Origin: Bacteroidota bacterium
GTDB taxonomy: Bacteria > Bacteroidota > Bacteroidia > Cytophagales > Spirosomataceae
NCBI GenBank assembly: GCA_020161355.1
Contig: JAIUOF010000001.1
Location: 1,149,093 to 1,213,092, forward strand
Length of the DNA stretch: 64,000 nt
Direction of reading: 5' to 3'
Position 1 is the first letter of the stretch. Each line of letters opens with the position of its first letter. Positions 18,008 through 27,426 of this stretch are shown here, piece by piece. A program made the translations under genes and the position numbers. Under the pieces are notes generated by a model. That model did no database searches and was not told where the DNA came from. It worked only from the letters and a program-made list of their open reading frames with translations.

Positions 18008-20815
18008 TCACCATTCACTTGGTAGTTTCCCGTATTTTTCCTGAAATACTTTCGAAAAATATGAAAGACTTTCAAAACCCACCTTATAAGCGATTTCCGA
18101 TACTGACGAGGTTTTTGCTTTAAGCATTATCTCAGCTTTTTGGAGGCGATAATTCCTGACATATTCGGTAGGATTTGAACCGGTTATAGCTTTTAATTTT
18201 CTTCTTAATTGAATACTGCTCAAATTTAGGTTTTCGGCAAGGTCTTCAATGTTTAATGAACTATCAGACAGTCTGATATCTATTAGGTCGATAATATTCT
18301 TGATAAAAATCTGATTCAAATCTTTGGAGGAAGTTGTTCTTGGATTCTCCAAACCATATTTTTCAAAAAATAAATTCCTGTTTTTCAATAAGTTACTAAC
18401 CCTGACTTTAAGTTCATTTGGAGAGAAGGGTTTGGCCAGGTATTCATCGGCTCCGGTTTCAAACCCCTCGATGCGGCTATCGAGATCGGCTTTTGCCGTG
18501 AGCATTATAATAGGAATGTGACAAACCCGGCGGTCGGCTTTTATAAGTTTACACAATCCCAGGCCATTAATATTGGGCATCATGAGATCGGTGATAATAA
18601 GATCCGGAATTTCATTGATTGCTATTTCCAGCCCCGACTTTCCATCCTTAGCTTCCAAAACCCTGAAATTTTGAAAAAACAGACTTTGGATATATTTCCT
18701 CAGATCGTCATTGTCTTCAACCACCAGCAAAAGACCTTTGGCATCAATACCTGATACTTCAGATTCCGGAACAAAATTTGGGTATTTTGAAACAGTCTCT
18801 TTTTCAGAATCAATGTTGGGCAAAATTACCCTGAAAGTAGTCCCCGCATTCTCCAGGCTTTCAACTTCAATTTTTCCGTTCATTACCGCCACCAGCTCTT
18901 TGACCAGAGCCAAACCCACGCCGGTACCGGCTATTAGTTGATTGTTATTGTTTTCAATCTGATAATATCTGTCAAATATTTTGGGAATCTGACTCTGCTC
19001 AATTCCTATACCGGTATCCTCAATTTTAAAAATTACCTCTCCAAAGTTTTCCCTTACCGTCACGTTCACATTCCCGTTTTCAGGAGTGTATTTTATGGCA
19101 TTCGAGATAAGGTTATTAAGTATTTTTTCGAGTTTATCCTTATCAAATCCAAATATCAGTTTAGAAGCGTTTATCACAAGATTGAGCTTAATATTTTTTG
19201 AATTGGCCAATGATTCAAATGAGGCCAAGATATTTCTCACAAAAAATACCAGGTCATCATTTTGAGCATTAACTTTCATTTTTCCTGCTTCCAGTTTGGA
19301 CAGATCCAGAATTTGATTGATTAAATTGTTTAAACGACCCAGATTGCTTTTCATAAGGGTTAATATGGAATTGGTACCAAATTTTGCTTCCAGGTCAGAA
19401 ATAGGTGCCAACAACAGCGTTAAGGGAGTTCTTAGCTCGTGCGAAATATTGGTAAAAAACCTGTTTTTAATATTATCTATTTCGGCGAGCCTTTCGGCTT
19501 CTTTCCTTTCAAAATCGAGCGTCTGACTAAGCCGCTCTCCTCTCATTTTCCAAAAAATATAAATTACATACGCCCCTACGATTGTAATTATCAATAAAAG
19601 TGAAACTATTGCAAACCAAAAACGGGCATTTTTACTTTGCTGGTTGGCTAGCTCTGCCTCCATTCTGAATTTCTCTGTATCGTATAGCACTGTAGCTTTG
19701 GTAGTGGCTTCTTTTAATTCCTGTTTAAAGATTTCGTCCTGAACATTTTGCAATAATTGCTGATGGCGATAGGCACTTTCAAAGTTCTTCAGTAAGGTAT
19801 CGGCTATTATTTTGTTTTTGTAAATTGCCCGCTGTGCCATTTTGACCTTCATGGAGTCTGTTTCAGCGGCAAGCGTTTTTACAGATAATAGAAATAAGCT
19901 ATCGGAAAGGCTTTTTTGCTTTTTCAATGCAGCAATCTGACATAAATTGGCATATACCTTGGCTATATCATCAAATCCTTTTGGGTTGTATTTATTCCGG
20001 TATTTCAGTTCTTCCAAAAAATAACGCTCAGCAGAAGAAGGATTGGGTTTATGGTTAAGTATAATCTCACCGATATTCCCTAATAATGAACCTATACGCA
20101 GGCTGTCTTTCCTAAGCCTGACCTGTGCTATTCCCAGTTTATTATATTTTATGGCTTCATCATATTCTCCATGATAGACCAGCGTTTTGGCCATTGAGCG
20201 ATAAAAAAATATCCTGTTTAAGTCAATTGGGTCTTTTTCAATATACTTTTCTGCCTCCAGATAGTATTTTAATGCATTTTTATAATCTTGAGCCACTAAC
20301 TGATAGTATTGGCCGATGTTATTGAGTTTATATCCTGCAAAGGTCACATTTTGGTATCCGAGCTTCCGATAAATCAGGTCTGCACTCAGAAAATGTTTTA
20401 AAGCTTTCGCCGACATCATATTTTGGATCACGATATTTAGACCCCGATAATGCTCAATATTAGCCATTAACATATCCTTCTCATCTCCTGATTCTAATAG
20501 TAATAAGGCATTTTTTATTTTTACTAATTTGTTTTCAACATTGAACTTTTGCTTTCCTGATAAATAAAAAACTGCCTCCAGAAAGTCAGCATATTGCATT
20601 AAAAATGCATCGTTGTTTTTTTTGGCAAAAAAACTGAGACTTTTCACTCCGGCAAAATACCTGGTGGTATCCAAGCGGCTTTTAGCCAAAAAACTGTGTG
20701 TTTCTATGCTGTCGAGCATTTGTTTTCGGGGCAAAGAAAGGTATTTGGTGAAGGGATCCTGAGCAAAGGAATTAAAATTTATTATTAGCAATAATAATAT
20801 CCAGGGTGATTTCAT
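18008..20815 (-). CDS. Hybrid two-component system protein: TPR sensor, histidine kinase, receiver, AraC output
   Basis: A one-protein signalling system of about 935 residues. The start at 20815 gives a clean signal peptide (MKSPWILLLLIINFNSFAQ). Residues about 20-395 are a helical periplasmic sensor with TPR-like repeats. A transmembrane segment spans about 401-422, followed by a coiled linker. The kinase has its phospho-acceptor His459 in ISHELRTP, and an ATPase domain with NLISNAIKYTPENG, DTGIGI and GTGVGLALVKELV. A receiver follows with Asp743 in TDLMMPN, then a C-terminal AraC helix-turn-helix (VSEIAYKVGFESLSYFSKVF). It is divergent from the LytTR gene and the surface-protein gene, which are candidate targets. 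The TPR-type sensor differs from the beta-propeller sensors of polysaccharide-sensing family members. Confidence 0.95.
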   Translation of the reverse strand: MKSPWILLLLIINFNSFAQDPFTKYLSLPRKQMLDSIETHSFLAKSRLDTTRYFAGVKSLSFFAKKNNDAFLMQYADFLEAVFYLSGKQKFNVENKLVKIKNALLLLESGDEKDMLMANIEHYRGLNIVIQNMMSAKALKHFLSADLIYRKLGYQNVTFAGYKLNNIGQYYQLVAQDYKNALKYYLEAEKYIEKDPIDLNRIFFYRSMAKTLVYHGEYDEAIKYNKLGIAQVRLRKDSLRIGSLLGNIGEIILNHKPNPSSAERYFLEELKYRNKYNPKGFDDIAKVYANLCQIAALKKQKSLSDSLFLLSVKTLAAETDSMKVKMAQRAIYKNKIIADTLLKNFESAYRHQQLLQNVQDEIFKQELKEATTKATVLYDTEKFRMEAELANQQSKNARFWFAIVSLLLIITIVGAYVIYIFWKMRGERLSQTLDFERKEAERLAEIDNIKNRFFTNISHELRTPLTLLLAPISDLEAKFGTNSILTLMKSNLGRLNNLINQILDLSKLEAGKMKVNAQNDDLVFFVRNILASFESLANSKNIKLNLVINASKLIFGFDKDKLEKILNNLISNAIKYTPENGNVNVTVRENFGEVIFKIEDTGIGIEQSQIPKIFDRYYQIENNNNQLIAGTGVGLALVKELVAVMNGKIEVESLENAGTTFRVILPNIDSEKETVSKYPNFVPESEVSGIDAKGLLLVVEDNDDLRKYIQSLFFQNFRVLEAKDGKSGLEIAINEIPDLIITDLMMPNINGLGLCKLIKADRRVCHIPIIMLTAKADLDSRIEGFETGADEYLAKPFSPNELKVRVSNLLKNRNLFFEKYGLENPRTTSSKDLNQIFIKNIIDLIDIRLSDSSLNIEDLAENLNLSSIQLRRKLKAITGSNPTEYVRNYRLQKAEIMLKAKTSSVSEIAYKVGFESLSYFSKVFQEKYGKLPSEW

Positions 20816-20973
20816 GTGAAGGTACATTCAATTAATTCTATGGCTGAAAAACTGAAAAACAAAAATAAGATTAATCGCCAATAATAATCTAATTAATTGA
20901 TTAAAATAGGATTAAGTAAGAAATGAGATAAAGAATGATAGAAATGAGTTAATATAAAATATTAATACATACA

Positions 20974-20981
20974 TACATTTG
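20974..20981 (+). promoter_or_regulatory. Putative -7 element of the LytTR gene
   Basis: TACATTTG fits TAnnTTTG. It includes the TTG at 20979 that could otherwise be read as a start codon, which favours the ATG at 21006 as the true start. Confidence 0.55.
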
Positions 20982-21005
20982 AGGCACCCAAATAGCCTTA
21001 AAAAA

Positions 21006-21308
21006 ATGGAAAAATTAGTATCCTTTGGAAGCAGAAAAGAACTTGACCCTGCACAGGTAAACTTCCTGAAAGCTGACAATAATTACACTTTTATTTATCT
21101 CAAAGACGGAAGCAGATTACTGACTTCAACGACGCTTAAAAAACTGGAAAACCGGCTCAAATCATTCGCTTTTTTAAGACCCAACCGTTCATTGCTGGTA
21201 AACATACAGTTCATTAAAATGAGCAATTCCGAAACACTCATTTTGGAGAACAATGATATCATTAAGATTTCTAGAAGAAGGCAGAAAAGACTCATTGAGG
21301 AAATTTAA
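21006..21308 (+). CDS. Stand-alone LytTR DNA-binding protein
   Basis: A 100-residue protein made almost wholly of a LytTR domain: VNFLKADNNYTFIYLKDGS, TSTTLKKLENRLKSFAFLRP, NRSLLVNIQFI and a basic end (ISRRRQKRLIEEI). LytTR domains bind DNA through a beta-sheet and usually follow a receiver domain; here there is none, so activity must be set by expression level or an unseen partner. The ATG at 21006 is chosen because a promoter-like TACATTTG covers the earlier TTG. It lies between the divergent sensor-kinase gene and the large surface-protein gene 49 bp downstream, which it may regulate. Confidence 0.85.
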   Translation: MEKLVSFGSRKELDPAQVNFLKADNNYTFIYLKDGSRLLTSTTLKKLENRLKSFAFLRPNRSLLVNIQFIKMSNSETLILENNDIIKISRRRQKRLIEEI

Positions 21309-21357
21309 TATTTAACCTTAGCTTAACAATATTTAAAACATTAATATTCTGTTTGTT

Positions 21358-24300
21358 ATGAAAAAAACTATATTAATAATTTTCATTCTTTTTATTTCTT
21401 CAATAGTTTTAAAAGCACAAATCAAAACCTGGAACGGCACAGTAAGCAGTGATTGGTTTAATACGGCAAACTGGACTCCTGCAGCTTTGCCGTTAAGCTC
21501 TGATTCTATTATCATTAATGGAGCGGTGCCTTTCAATGCCGTCGTAACCGCAGCAGGAGCAGTTGGAAGAGTGTTGACTTTTAATGGCTCTAGTGTAAAT
21601 CCCATGCTTACAATCAATATCGGAGCTGGATTGACTTTAGCCAATAGTGCCTCACATGCCCTTGTCATTAAAGATGGAATACTACTTAACAATGGTACAC
21701 TAAATACCAGTCAAACATCATCCGGCTCATATGGTGCATTTGCGGCAATCAATATGCTATCTAACGGAGCCTTGCAAAATTACGGTACTATAACCGGAAC
21801 CGGCGGCATAAACGATGGCTTAAGAATGTCATTAGCCACGGTCGAAAACCATGGTAACATGACTTTTTCAGGCAATAATGGTACGAGGGTTTCAAATGCC
21901 GCAGCATATATTCGTAATTATTCGGGTGCCAACCTTACCTGTAACGGAACTTCAAAGGCCGTGCAATATCTGGCTGGAAGTTTTACCAATGAAGGGGTAG
22001 CAAATATCCTTTTTGATGTTGAAATCATTGGAAGCGAGTCAGATTGGTTTCTGGAAGTATGCTCAAAAACAACTTTTGCCGGATTAGTAACCCTCGTCAG
22101 CTCCGGATCATTGATAAACAGAGGCCTTTTGATTAATTCCGGACCTGCTACGATAACTAATGCAGAAGGGATTGTAAAAAACATCGGTGGCGGGACGGTA
22201 GTCAATCAAAGACTAGGAGTAAGAGATTATGCCAACCGAAAGGCAATTTTCGATATTGTAAGTTCCACAAATCATGAAGTAACGGGAATCTTTACTGATA
22301 CCCTTTTAACCAATTCTGCCGGAACTTATACCTACTGGAGTAATATTTTTGAGCCTGCTATTCCTGTTGGAGTACACACCCTATATGCCCGCATTATCAC
22401 TTATTCTCCCAGCTGTACCTACTCGGTGCCTTTTACTTTTAAAAAATTTGGAACCCGCAGATATGTTAGTACCACCGGTGCAGGCGACATGAGGGGAGAC
22501 AGCTGGGCCACTGCCTCTCCGGATCTTCAGGAAATGTTAAACAACGCAGAGGAAGGCGATAGTATTTTTGTAAAAGCAGGAGTTTATAAGCCGCTAAAGG
22601 ATGTCAACGGCGTAAGTAGTCCCGCAAATACCCGGACAAAAGCTTTCTTTTTGAAATCCAATGTTTCCATATTTGGTGGATTCTCCGGAACTGAAACCGA
22701 GGTTACCCAACGAAATATTAACACTAATAAAACAATTTTTTCGGGTGATATTGACAACAATGATACAAAAGACGGCGATGGGATTACACAAATCCACAGC
22801 AACATAGTGGGCAATAATTCTTATCATGTGCTGGTCGCTGCTCAGGGTGGCTCCAATACCCGACTTGACGGATTATTCATCACTGCAGGAAATGCCAATT
22901 CAAATACCAGTTTCTCCTATGGCGGTCGAACCATATATGACAATAATGGCGGAGGATTGGTGGCTGATGTTTCAAGCGTAAATGCATCTAATTGTTTTTT
23001 TCTGGGAAATAAATCAAGTAGTAACGGAGGGGCATGGTTTTCTGAGAGGGCACTGGTAAATATTTCAAAGACCATATTTAAAAGCAATAGCAGCGGTACC
23101 GGAGGAGCATTAAACATTCAAACTGCCGGCGGAATAATACTAAAAAACTCCTATCTGATTGAAAATTCTGCTACTACCTATGGGGGGGCAATGAGTATCA
23201 GAAACGACAGTACGGTAATGGATAATGTATTGATGCTTTCCAATACCTCAGGCGTATATGGCGGGGCCATCGAATCCAACGGAAGTACTCCAATAAAAAT
23301 CAATAACTCAGTATTAAATGGCAACATTAGCAATTCCATAGGTGGAGGTGCTATATACCTGAGTCAATCCTCGGCCGCACAGGTCAAAAACTCCATTCTT
23401 TGGAACAACCTTGAAGGTTCCAACCCTAAGTCTATCAAATATGTACAATCAGGAAGCGGAACTTTTGCCAACAGCATCATTCAGGCAAGCGGTGGTAGTG
23501 CCGGCTGGCAAAGTGGTACTGGCACAGATCTGGGTGGTAACTATGACAAAGACCCTTTGTTTTTAAATGGAGGCGATGCTGACGGTGCCGACAATACATT
23601 TTTTACCAATGATGATGGATTCACACTCAATGCATGTTCACCCGCCATCAACACAGGCAATAATACACTGGCATCGGCAAAAGATATTATTGGAATTACC
23701 AGACCTGTTAACACCACGGTTGATATGGGTGCCTACGAGTTTAACGGGGCTTCTACCCTACCTGCCGACCCTACCAATCTACAGTTGAGCCTCAATAACG
23801 TTGCATGTGGTACTACCGTAAATCTTACTGCAAACTGTGTAGCAGGTACAGTCAATTGGTACACACAGGCATTGGGGGGCACCGCTTTAGGGTCTGCATC
23901 AGTTACACCCGGAATCACTACTACCTACTATGCGGAGTGCGACCTGGGAAGCGGATGTGTGAGTCTGAACCGACCTTCTATAATATTGGTGGTGATACCT
24001 GTAGCTGCACCCACCAATATAGCCGCAAGTACAACTTATGCATGTACCGGAAACGCCATATCTTTTACTGCCAGTTGTGCAACAGGCACCATAACCTGGT
24101 ATCGAACCACAGGAAGTGTTTGGACACAAATGGCAACAGGCAGTCCTTACAATACTACTTTTAATTCGGCATATTCGTATGGAGTGGCTTGTGTGGAAAG
24201 TGCCACTTGTAAAAGTGTGCAATTGAATGCCCCCACCATTAATAGGGTGGTAAACCCAATAAATGTTAGTAAAAACAAAACCAGCGTATGCTCAGGAGGA

Positions 24301-24963
24301 GAGCTGATACTTACTGCAACCTGCACAGGTGGAAATATCCGTTGGTTCACAGTTTCAAGCAACGGCAGCGAAATAGGTCAGGGGAGCCCGCTTTCAGTAT
24401 TCCCGACCTCAACTACTACCTACTATGCTGAATGCTTCGGAGACGGAAGTTGTAAAAGTTCCAGAGTATCGACCGGTTCGGTGACTATTGACACGCAACC
24501 CGCAGCTCCTACTTCCGTGGCTGTCGATGATGCTTCAGTTTGTGCGGCCACCACCATCAGTCTTTCTGCGGTATGTGCCGTAGGAACATTAAACTGGTAC
24601 AGACAGGCCGTGGGCGGTACTTCATTTGGGACCGGGACCCCATTGGGTACAGTAATAGATACCACTACTACCTATTATGCTGCCTGTGTTAATGGTGGTT
24701 GCGAAAGTCAAAGGCAAGCCACCGCCCAGGTGGTAGTGAGTAATGTATCGTCAAACCTCAGTTTGAGTGGCCCTATAACCGGCAACCAGCAATTGTTATC
24801 TTCAAATACCATCGTGAGCGACGGAATCGTGAGTAATACCGCTGTAATTTTGTTAAAAGCCAACAATTCTATAACCCTCCTTCCTCTCAATGGTTCAGGA
24901 TTTAAAATAGAAAGCGGGGCGGTTTTTGAAGCCAAAATAGAACCTGTCAGCAGTTGTCAGTAA
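21358..24963 (+). CDS. Large surface protein: beta-helix, choice-of-anchor Q, Ig-like repeats, 3-coathanger stack
   Basis: A 1201-residue secreted protein with a signal peptide (MKKTILIIFILFISSIVLKAQ). Residues about 22-360 are beta-rich with Asn/Gly-rich turns. From about 375 (STTGAGDMRGDSWATASPDL) a right-handed parallel beta-helix runs to about 750, ending in a choice-of-anchor Q-like segment (LNACSPAINTGNNTLASAKD, VDMGAYEF). Three to four Ig-like repeats follow (about 805-1135), each with paired Cys, a W-Y/F-R/T motif and TTTYYAEC. The C-terminus (LSGPITGNQQLLSSNTIVSD, SGAVFEAKIEPVSSC) is a 3-coathanger-stack domain of the kind found on exported Bacteroidota proteins. Probably an adhesin or glycan-binding cell-surface protein; no catalytic residues are evident. 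Confidence 0.9.
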   Translation: MKKTILIIFILFISSIVLKAQIKTWNGTVSSDWFNTANWTPAALPLSSDSIIINGAVPFNAVVTAAGAVGRVLTFNGSSVNPMLTINIGAGLTLANSASHALVIKDGILLNNGTLNTSQTSSGSYGAFAAINMLSNGALQNYGTITGTGGINDGLRMSLATVENHGNMTFSGNNGTRVSNAAAYIRNYSGANLTCNGTSKAVQYLAGSFTNEGVANILFDVEIIGSESDWFLEVCSKTTFAGLVTLVSSGSLINRGLLINSGPATITNAEGIVKNIGGGTVVNQRLGVRDYANRKAIFDIVSSTNHEVTGIFTDTLLTNSAGTYTYWSNIFEPAIPVGVHTLYARIITYSPSCTYSVPFTFKKFGTRRYVSTTGAGDMRGDSWATASPDLQEMLNNAEEGDSIFVKAGVYKPLKDVNGVSSPANTRTKAFFLKSNVSIFGGFSGTETEVTQRNINTNKTIFSGDIDNNDTKDGDGITQIHSNIVGNNSYHVLVAAQGGSNTRLDGLFITAGNANSNTSFSYGGRTIYDNNGGGLVADVSSVNASNCFFLGNKSSSNGGAWFSERALVNISKTIFKSNSSGTGGALNIQTAGGIILKNSYLIENSATTYGGAMSIRNDSTVMDNVLMLSNTSGVYGGAIESNGSTPIKINNSVLNGNISNSIGGGAIYLSQSSAAQVKNSILWNNLEGSNPKSIKYVQSGSGTFANSIIQASGGSAGWQSGTGTDLGGNYDKDPLFLNGGDADGADNTFFTNDDGFTLNACSPAINTGNNTLASAKDIIGITRPVNTTVDMGAYEFNGASTLPADPTNLQLSLNNVACGTTVNLTANCVAGTVNWYTQALGGTALGSASVTPGITTTYYAECDLGSGCVSLNRPSIILVVIPVAAPTNIAASTTYACTGNAISFTASCATGTITWYRTTGSVWTQMATGSPYNTTFNSAYSYGVACVESATCKSVQLNAPTINRVVNPINVSKNKTSVCSGGELILTATCTGGNIRWFTVSSNGSEIGQGSPLSVFPTSTTTYYAECFGDGSCKSSRVSTGSVTIDTQPAAPTSVAVDDASVCAATTISLSAVCAVGTLNWYRQAVGGTSFGTGTPLGTVIDTTTTYYAACVNGGCESQRQATAQVVVSNVSSNLSLSGPITGNQQLLSSNTIVSDGIVSNTAVILLKANNSITLLPLNGSGFKIESGAVFEAKIEPVSSCQ

Positions 24964-24978
24964 ACTTAAATTTATAAC

Positions 24979-25536
24979 ATGAAAAAGACCTTTTTAACCT
25001 TAATTTCGATCGGAATCACTTTAATTGTTTTACAATCTTTTCAAAATGTTCCGACTGCAAAGTATTCGGAACAGCAAATCGCCAAAGGCAAATATCTCGT
25101 GGAGATCATGGGTTGCCGTGACTGTCACTCGCCCAAAAAGATGACCGCTCAAGGTCCGGCCATAGACTTTGACAATGACCTTTCGGGGCATCCGGCGGCC
25201 ATGCCCCTTGGCAAAATAGATAAAGGCTCCTTAGGCTGGGTATTATTCAACATGATGAACACTGCCGCAGTGGGTCCCTGGGGTGTAAGCTTTTCGGCCA
25301 ATTTGACCCCTCACGCTACCGGCATCGGCAACTGGACTGAGGAGCAATTTATAACTGCCCTCAAAGAAGGAAAAAGCAAAGGCATTAAAACAGCCAGACC
25401 CTTGCTCCCACCCATGCCCTGGCAAAACTATGTCAATCTGAAAAAGGAAGATGCCGTGGCGATGTTTGCTTATTTGAAAAGTATAAAACCTGTAAATAAC
25501 CTCGTACCTGCTCCGATTGCACCGGGAGCTTATTGA
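24979..25536 (+). CDS. Monohaem c-type cytochrome
   Basis: A 185-residue exported cytochrome c with one haem motif CRDCH (Cys46, Cys49, His50) after a hydrophobic N-terminal signal or anchor (FLTLISIGITLIVLQSF). The second axial ligand is likely the Met in LLPPMPWQNY, common in dehydrogenase-associated cytochromes. The GKYLVEIMGCRDCHSPK and NLTPHATGIGNWTEEQF pattern resembles cytochromes linked to alcohol, aldehyde or sorbosone dehydrogenases in the periplasm. The start is 15 bp after the surface-protein stop, so the two may be cotranscribed; the functional link is obscure. A good terminator follows. Confidence 0.9.
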   Translation: MKKTFLTLISIGITLIVLQSFQNVPTAKYSEQQIAKGKYLVEIMGCRDCHSPKKMTAQGPAIDFDNDLSGHPAAMPLGKIDKGSLGWVLFNMMNTAAVGPWGVSFSANLTPHATGIGNWTEEQFITALKEGKSKGIKTARPLLPPMPWQNYVNLKKEDAVAMFAYLKSIKPVNNLVPAPIAPGAY

Positions 25537-25616
25537 TTAAACATGCTCTCGCTTTTCTAATTTTTAGCCATTATTTTATAAAGTAAGTAATTCAAAATGT
25601 ATAAATGTATGAACAG

Positions 25617-25650
25617 CAGGCTGAACCAGAGAATGGTTTAGCCTGTTTTT
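25617..25650 (+). terminator. Intrinsic terminator after the cytochrome gene
   Basis: Arms CAGGCTGAACCA (25617-25628) and TGGTTTAGCCTG (25634-25645) pair over 12 bp (one G-U) with a 5-nt loop and the tail TTTTTATTTC. Confidence 0.85.
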
Positions 25651-25755
25651 ATTTCGCCATTGATGTGTTAACTATTTTCTTTGGAGAAAACCTTCAAAGC
25701 AAAATAAATATCTGTAAACCTGAATTTTTACTCCATCGCAATCCAGATTTCGAAT

Positions 25756-25787
25756 TTTCATTATTTCCCGATATTTCCTTATCTTTG
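25756..25787 (+). promoter_or_regulatory. Bacteroidota-type promoter of a degraded gene
   Basis: TTTC (25756-25759), a 20-bp spacer, then TATCTTTG (25780-25787), close to TTTG-N19-21-TAnnTTTG. It is 21 bp upstream of the ATG at 25809. Confidence 0.55.
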
Positions 25788-25808
25788 CTATATCCCAAAC
25801 TTACCGCT

Positions 25809-25970
25809 ATGGCACAAGAATCATTATAAATTCACCGGATTATTCAGATTTTAATCGAAAATCCCCACAGAACCAGCGAACTGGCCAAACTGATGGGAAC
25901 ATTTGAAATACTAACTTTGGAAGTACTTGAATTGAAAAAATGTGGGGAGTTCCTTAGAAAAAACCATTAG
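25809..25970 (+). pseudogene. Small helix-turn-helix regulator-like gene with in-frame stop
   Basis: From the ATG at 25809 the frame reads MAQESL, a TAA stop, then IHRIIQILIENPHRTSELAK and a further 28 residues to a TAG at 25970. The part after the stop looks like the first helices of a winged-helix regulator (ENPHRTSELAKLMG), and the frame is the same on both sides of the stop, so one nonsense mutation plus loss of the 3-prime part would explain it. A promoter-like sequence precedes it. The family cannot be fixed; a tiny peptide followed by a remnant is also possible. Confidence 0.45.
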
Positions 25971-26007
25971 AATAAAAGACAATACCGTTCAAATTTGATT
26001 TTCTAAT

Positions 26008-27069
26008 TCAAACATACCACTTCTTCCTAAACCAAAACGCCAGATTAACCAAAGCGATAAGGGCGGGAACTTCGACTAAGGGGCCAATCACGCCGGCGAA
26101 GGCCTGACCGCTGTTGATCCCGAAAACTCCGATTGCCACAGCTATAGCCAGCTCAAAGTTGTTGCCGGTAGCAGTAAAGGCTATGGACGTGCTTTTGGAA
26201 TAGTCGGCACCGAAATATCGGCCCAGCATAAAACTCACAATAAACATCACCGCAAAATATATCACCAGTGGAATGGCGATTCTGACCACATCCAAGGGAA
26301 TCTGCACGATAAGCTCACCTTTGAGGCTAAACATCACCACTATGGTAAATAATAAAGCAACTAAAGTGATGGGAGAAATAATGGGTGCAAAGCGGGTATT
26401 GAACCATTCTTCGCCTTTGGTTTTCAGAATTATATATCTCGATATCAATCCCAGAGCGAAAGGTATGCCGAGATAAATGCCCACGCTTTCGGCTATCTGG
26501 CCAATGCTGATGTTGACTTCCAGGCCTGTCAACCCAAAATAAGGAGGCAAAACGGTAATAAAAATATAGGCATAAACACTGTAAAGCAACACCTGAAAGA
26601 TACTGTTGAGGGCTATCAATCCGGCAGCATATTCACGGTTGCCTTCGGCGAGGTCGTTCCATACTACCACCATTGCAATACAGCGTGCCAAACCAATCAA
26701 TATCAGGCCAATCATGTATTCGGGATAATCGGCCAAAAACGTAATGGCCAGAAAAAACATAAAGATGGGCCCCACGATCCAGTTGAGAATCAAGGAAGTA
26801 CCCAGCACTTTCACATTGGAAAACACCTCCCCCATTTTTTCATATTTTACTTTGGCAAGGGGCGGGTACATCATCAAAATCAATCCTATAGCCAAAGGGA
26901 TGTTGGTCGTACCACTGGAAAAAGAATTGATAAAATCGGAAGACTCGGGATAAAAATGTCCAATGCCTACCCCGATAGCCATAGCCAGAAATATCCATAA
27001 GGTAAGATAACTATCTAAGAAACTTAGTTTTTTTCGCTCCACCACGGGAGCACAATTATTGGCTGACAT
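26008..27069 (-). CDS. acr3: ACR3-family arsenite efflux transporter
   Basis: A 353-residue inner-membrane protein with about ten transmembrane helices. The key ACR3 residues are present: Cys130 in [17 protein letters not shown] and Glu306 in [17 protein letters not shown], both needed for arsenite transport in characterised members. It exports As(OH)3, driven by the proton gradient. The ATG at 27069 ([14 protein letters not shown]) is preferred over an upstream start that overlaps the arsR end. It is the last gene of the arsC-arsR-acr3 operon, 20 bp after arsR. Confidence 0.96.
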   Translation of the reverse strand: MSANNCAPVVERKKLSFLDSYLTLWIFLAMAIGVGIGHFYPESSDFINSFSSGTTNIPLAIGLILMMYPPLAKVKYEKMGEVFSNVKVLGTSLILNWIVGPIFMFFLAITFLADYPEYMIGLILIGLARCIAMVVVWNDLAEGNREYAAGLIALNSIFQVLLYSVYAYIFITVLPPYFGLTGLEVNISIGQIAESVGIYLGIPFALGLISRYIILKTKGEEWFNTRFAPIISPITLVALLFTIVVMFSLKGELIVQIPLDVVRIAIPLVIYFAVMFIVSFMLGRYFGADYSKSTSIAFTATGNNFELAIAVAIGVFGINSGQAFAGVIGPLVEVPALIALVNLAFWFRKKWYV

Positions 27070-27089
27070 ACAATTTTGTTTTTTTAATC

Positions 27090-27422
27090 TTAACAGCAAT
27101 CAAACTTTTTACCTTCAAGAATATTCAAAACACTCCCAAAATAATCTCTGAGCTTTTTCAGGGTTTCCTCATCCAGACAGTAACATATAGCATTCCCTTC
27201 CACAGTACCTTTGATGATTCCTGCCTGCTTCATCTCTTTCAGATGTTGCGAAACGGTCGGTTGAGCCAGATTGAGCTCTTTTACAATATCTCCGCAGATA
27301 CAGGAATTGATATTCATAAGATATTCTAAAATAGCCACCCGGGCAGGATGAGCCAAAGCCTTGAGCAAATTGGCCATTTCGTTATGCTCAGGCAGGTAGT
27401 TATCAGTTTTGGTTACGCCCAT
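27090..27422 (-). CDS. arsR: ArsR-family arsenite-responsive repressor (1)
   Basis: A 110-residue winged-helix repressor. The start at 27422 ([16 protein letters not shown]) leaves a 4-bp gap after the arsC-like gene; a longer frame would overlap that gene deeply. The fold is clear: [17 protein letters not shown], helix-turn-helix [20 protein letters not shown] and wing GNAICYCLD. Metal sensing is likely through Cys41 and Cys43 (SCICGD) with help from the terminal Cys109-Cys110. It would repress its own operon until As(III) binds. The palindrome at 28163-28192 is the likely operator. Confidence 0.95.
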   Translation of the reverse strand: MGVTKTDNYLPEHNEMANLLKALAHPARVAILEYLMNINSCICGDIVKELNLAQPTVSQHLKEMKQAGIIKGTVEGNAICYCLDEETLKKLRDYFGSVLNILEGKKFDCC

Positions 27423-27426
27423 GGTT

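Noticed and set aside
21358..24963. Repeats in the surface-protein gene as a CRISPR-like or tandem DNA repeat
   Set aside because: The periodicity comes from Ig-like protein repeats (TTTYYAEC); the DNA repeats are diverged and in frame.
25605..25829. 74-codon frame before the degraded regulator
   Set aside because: It starts inside the cytochrome terminator hairpin and covers a promoter; only its last six codons belong to the real reading frame.
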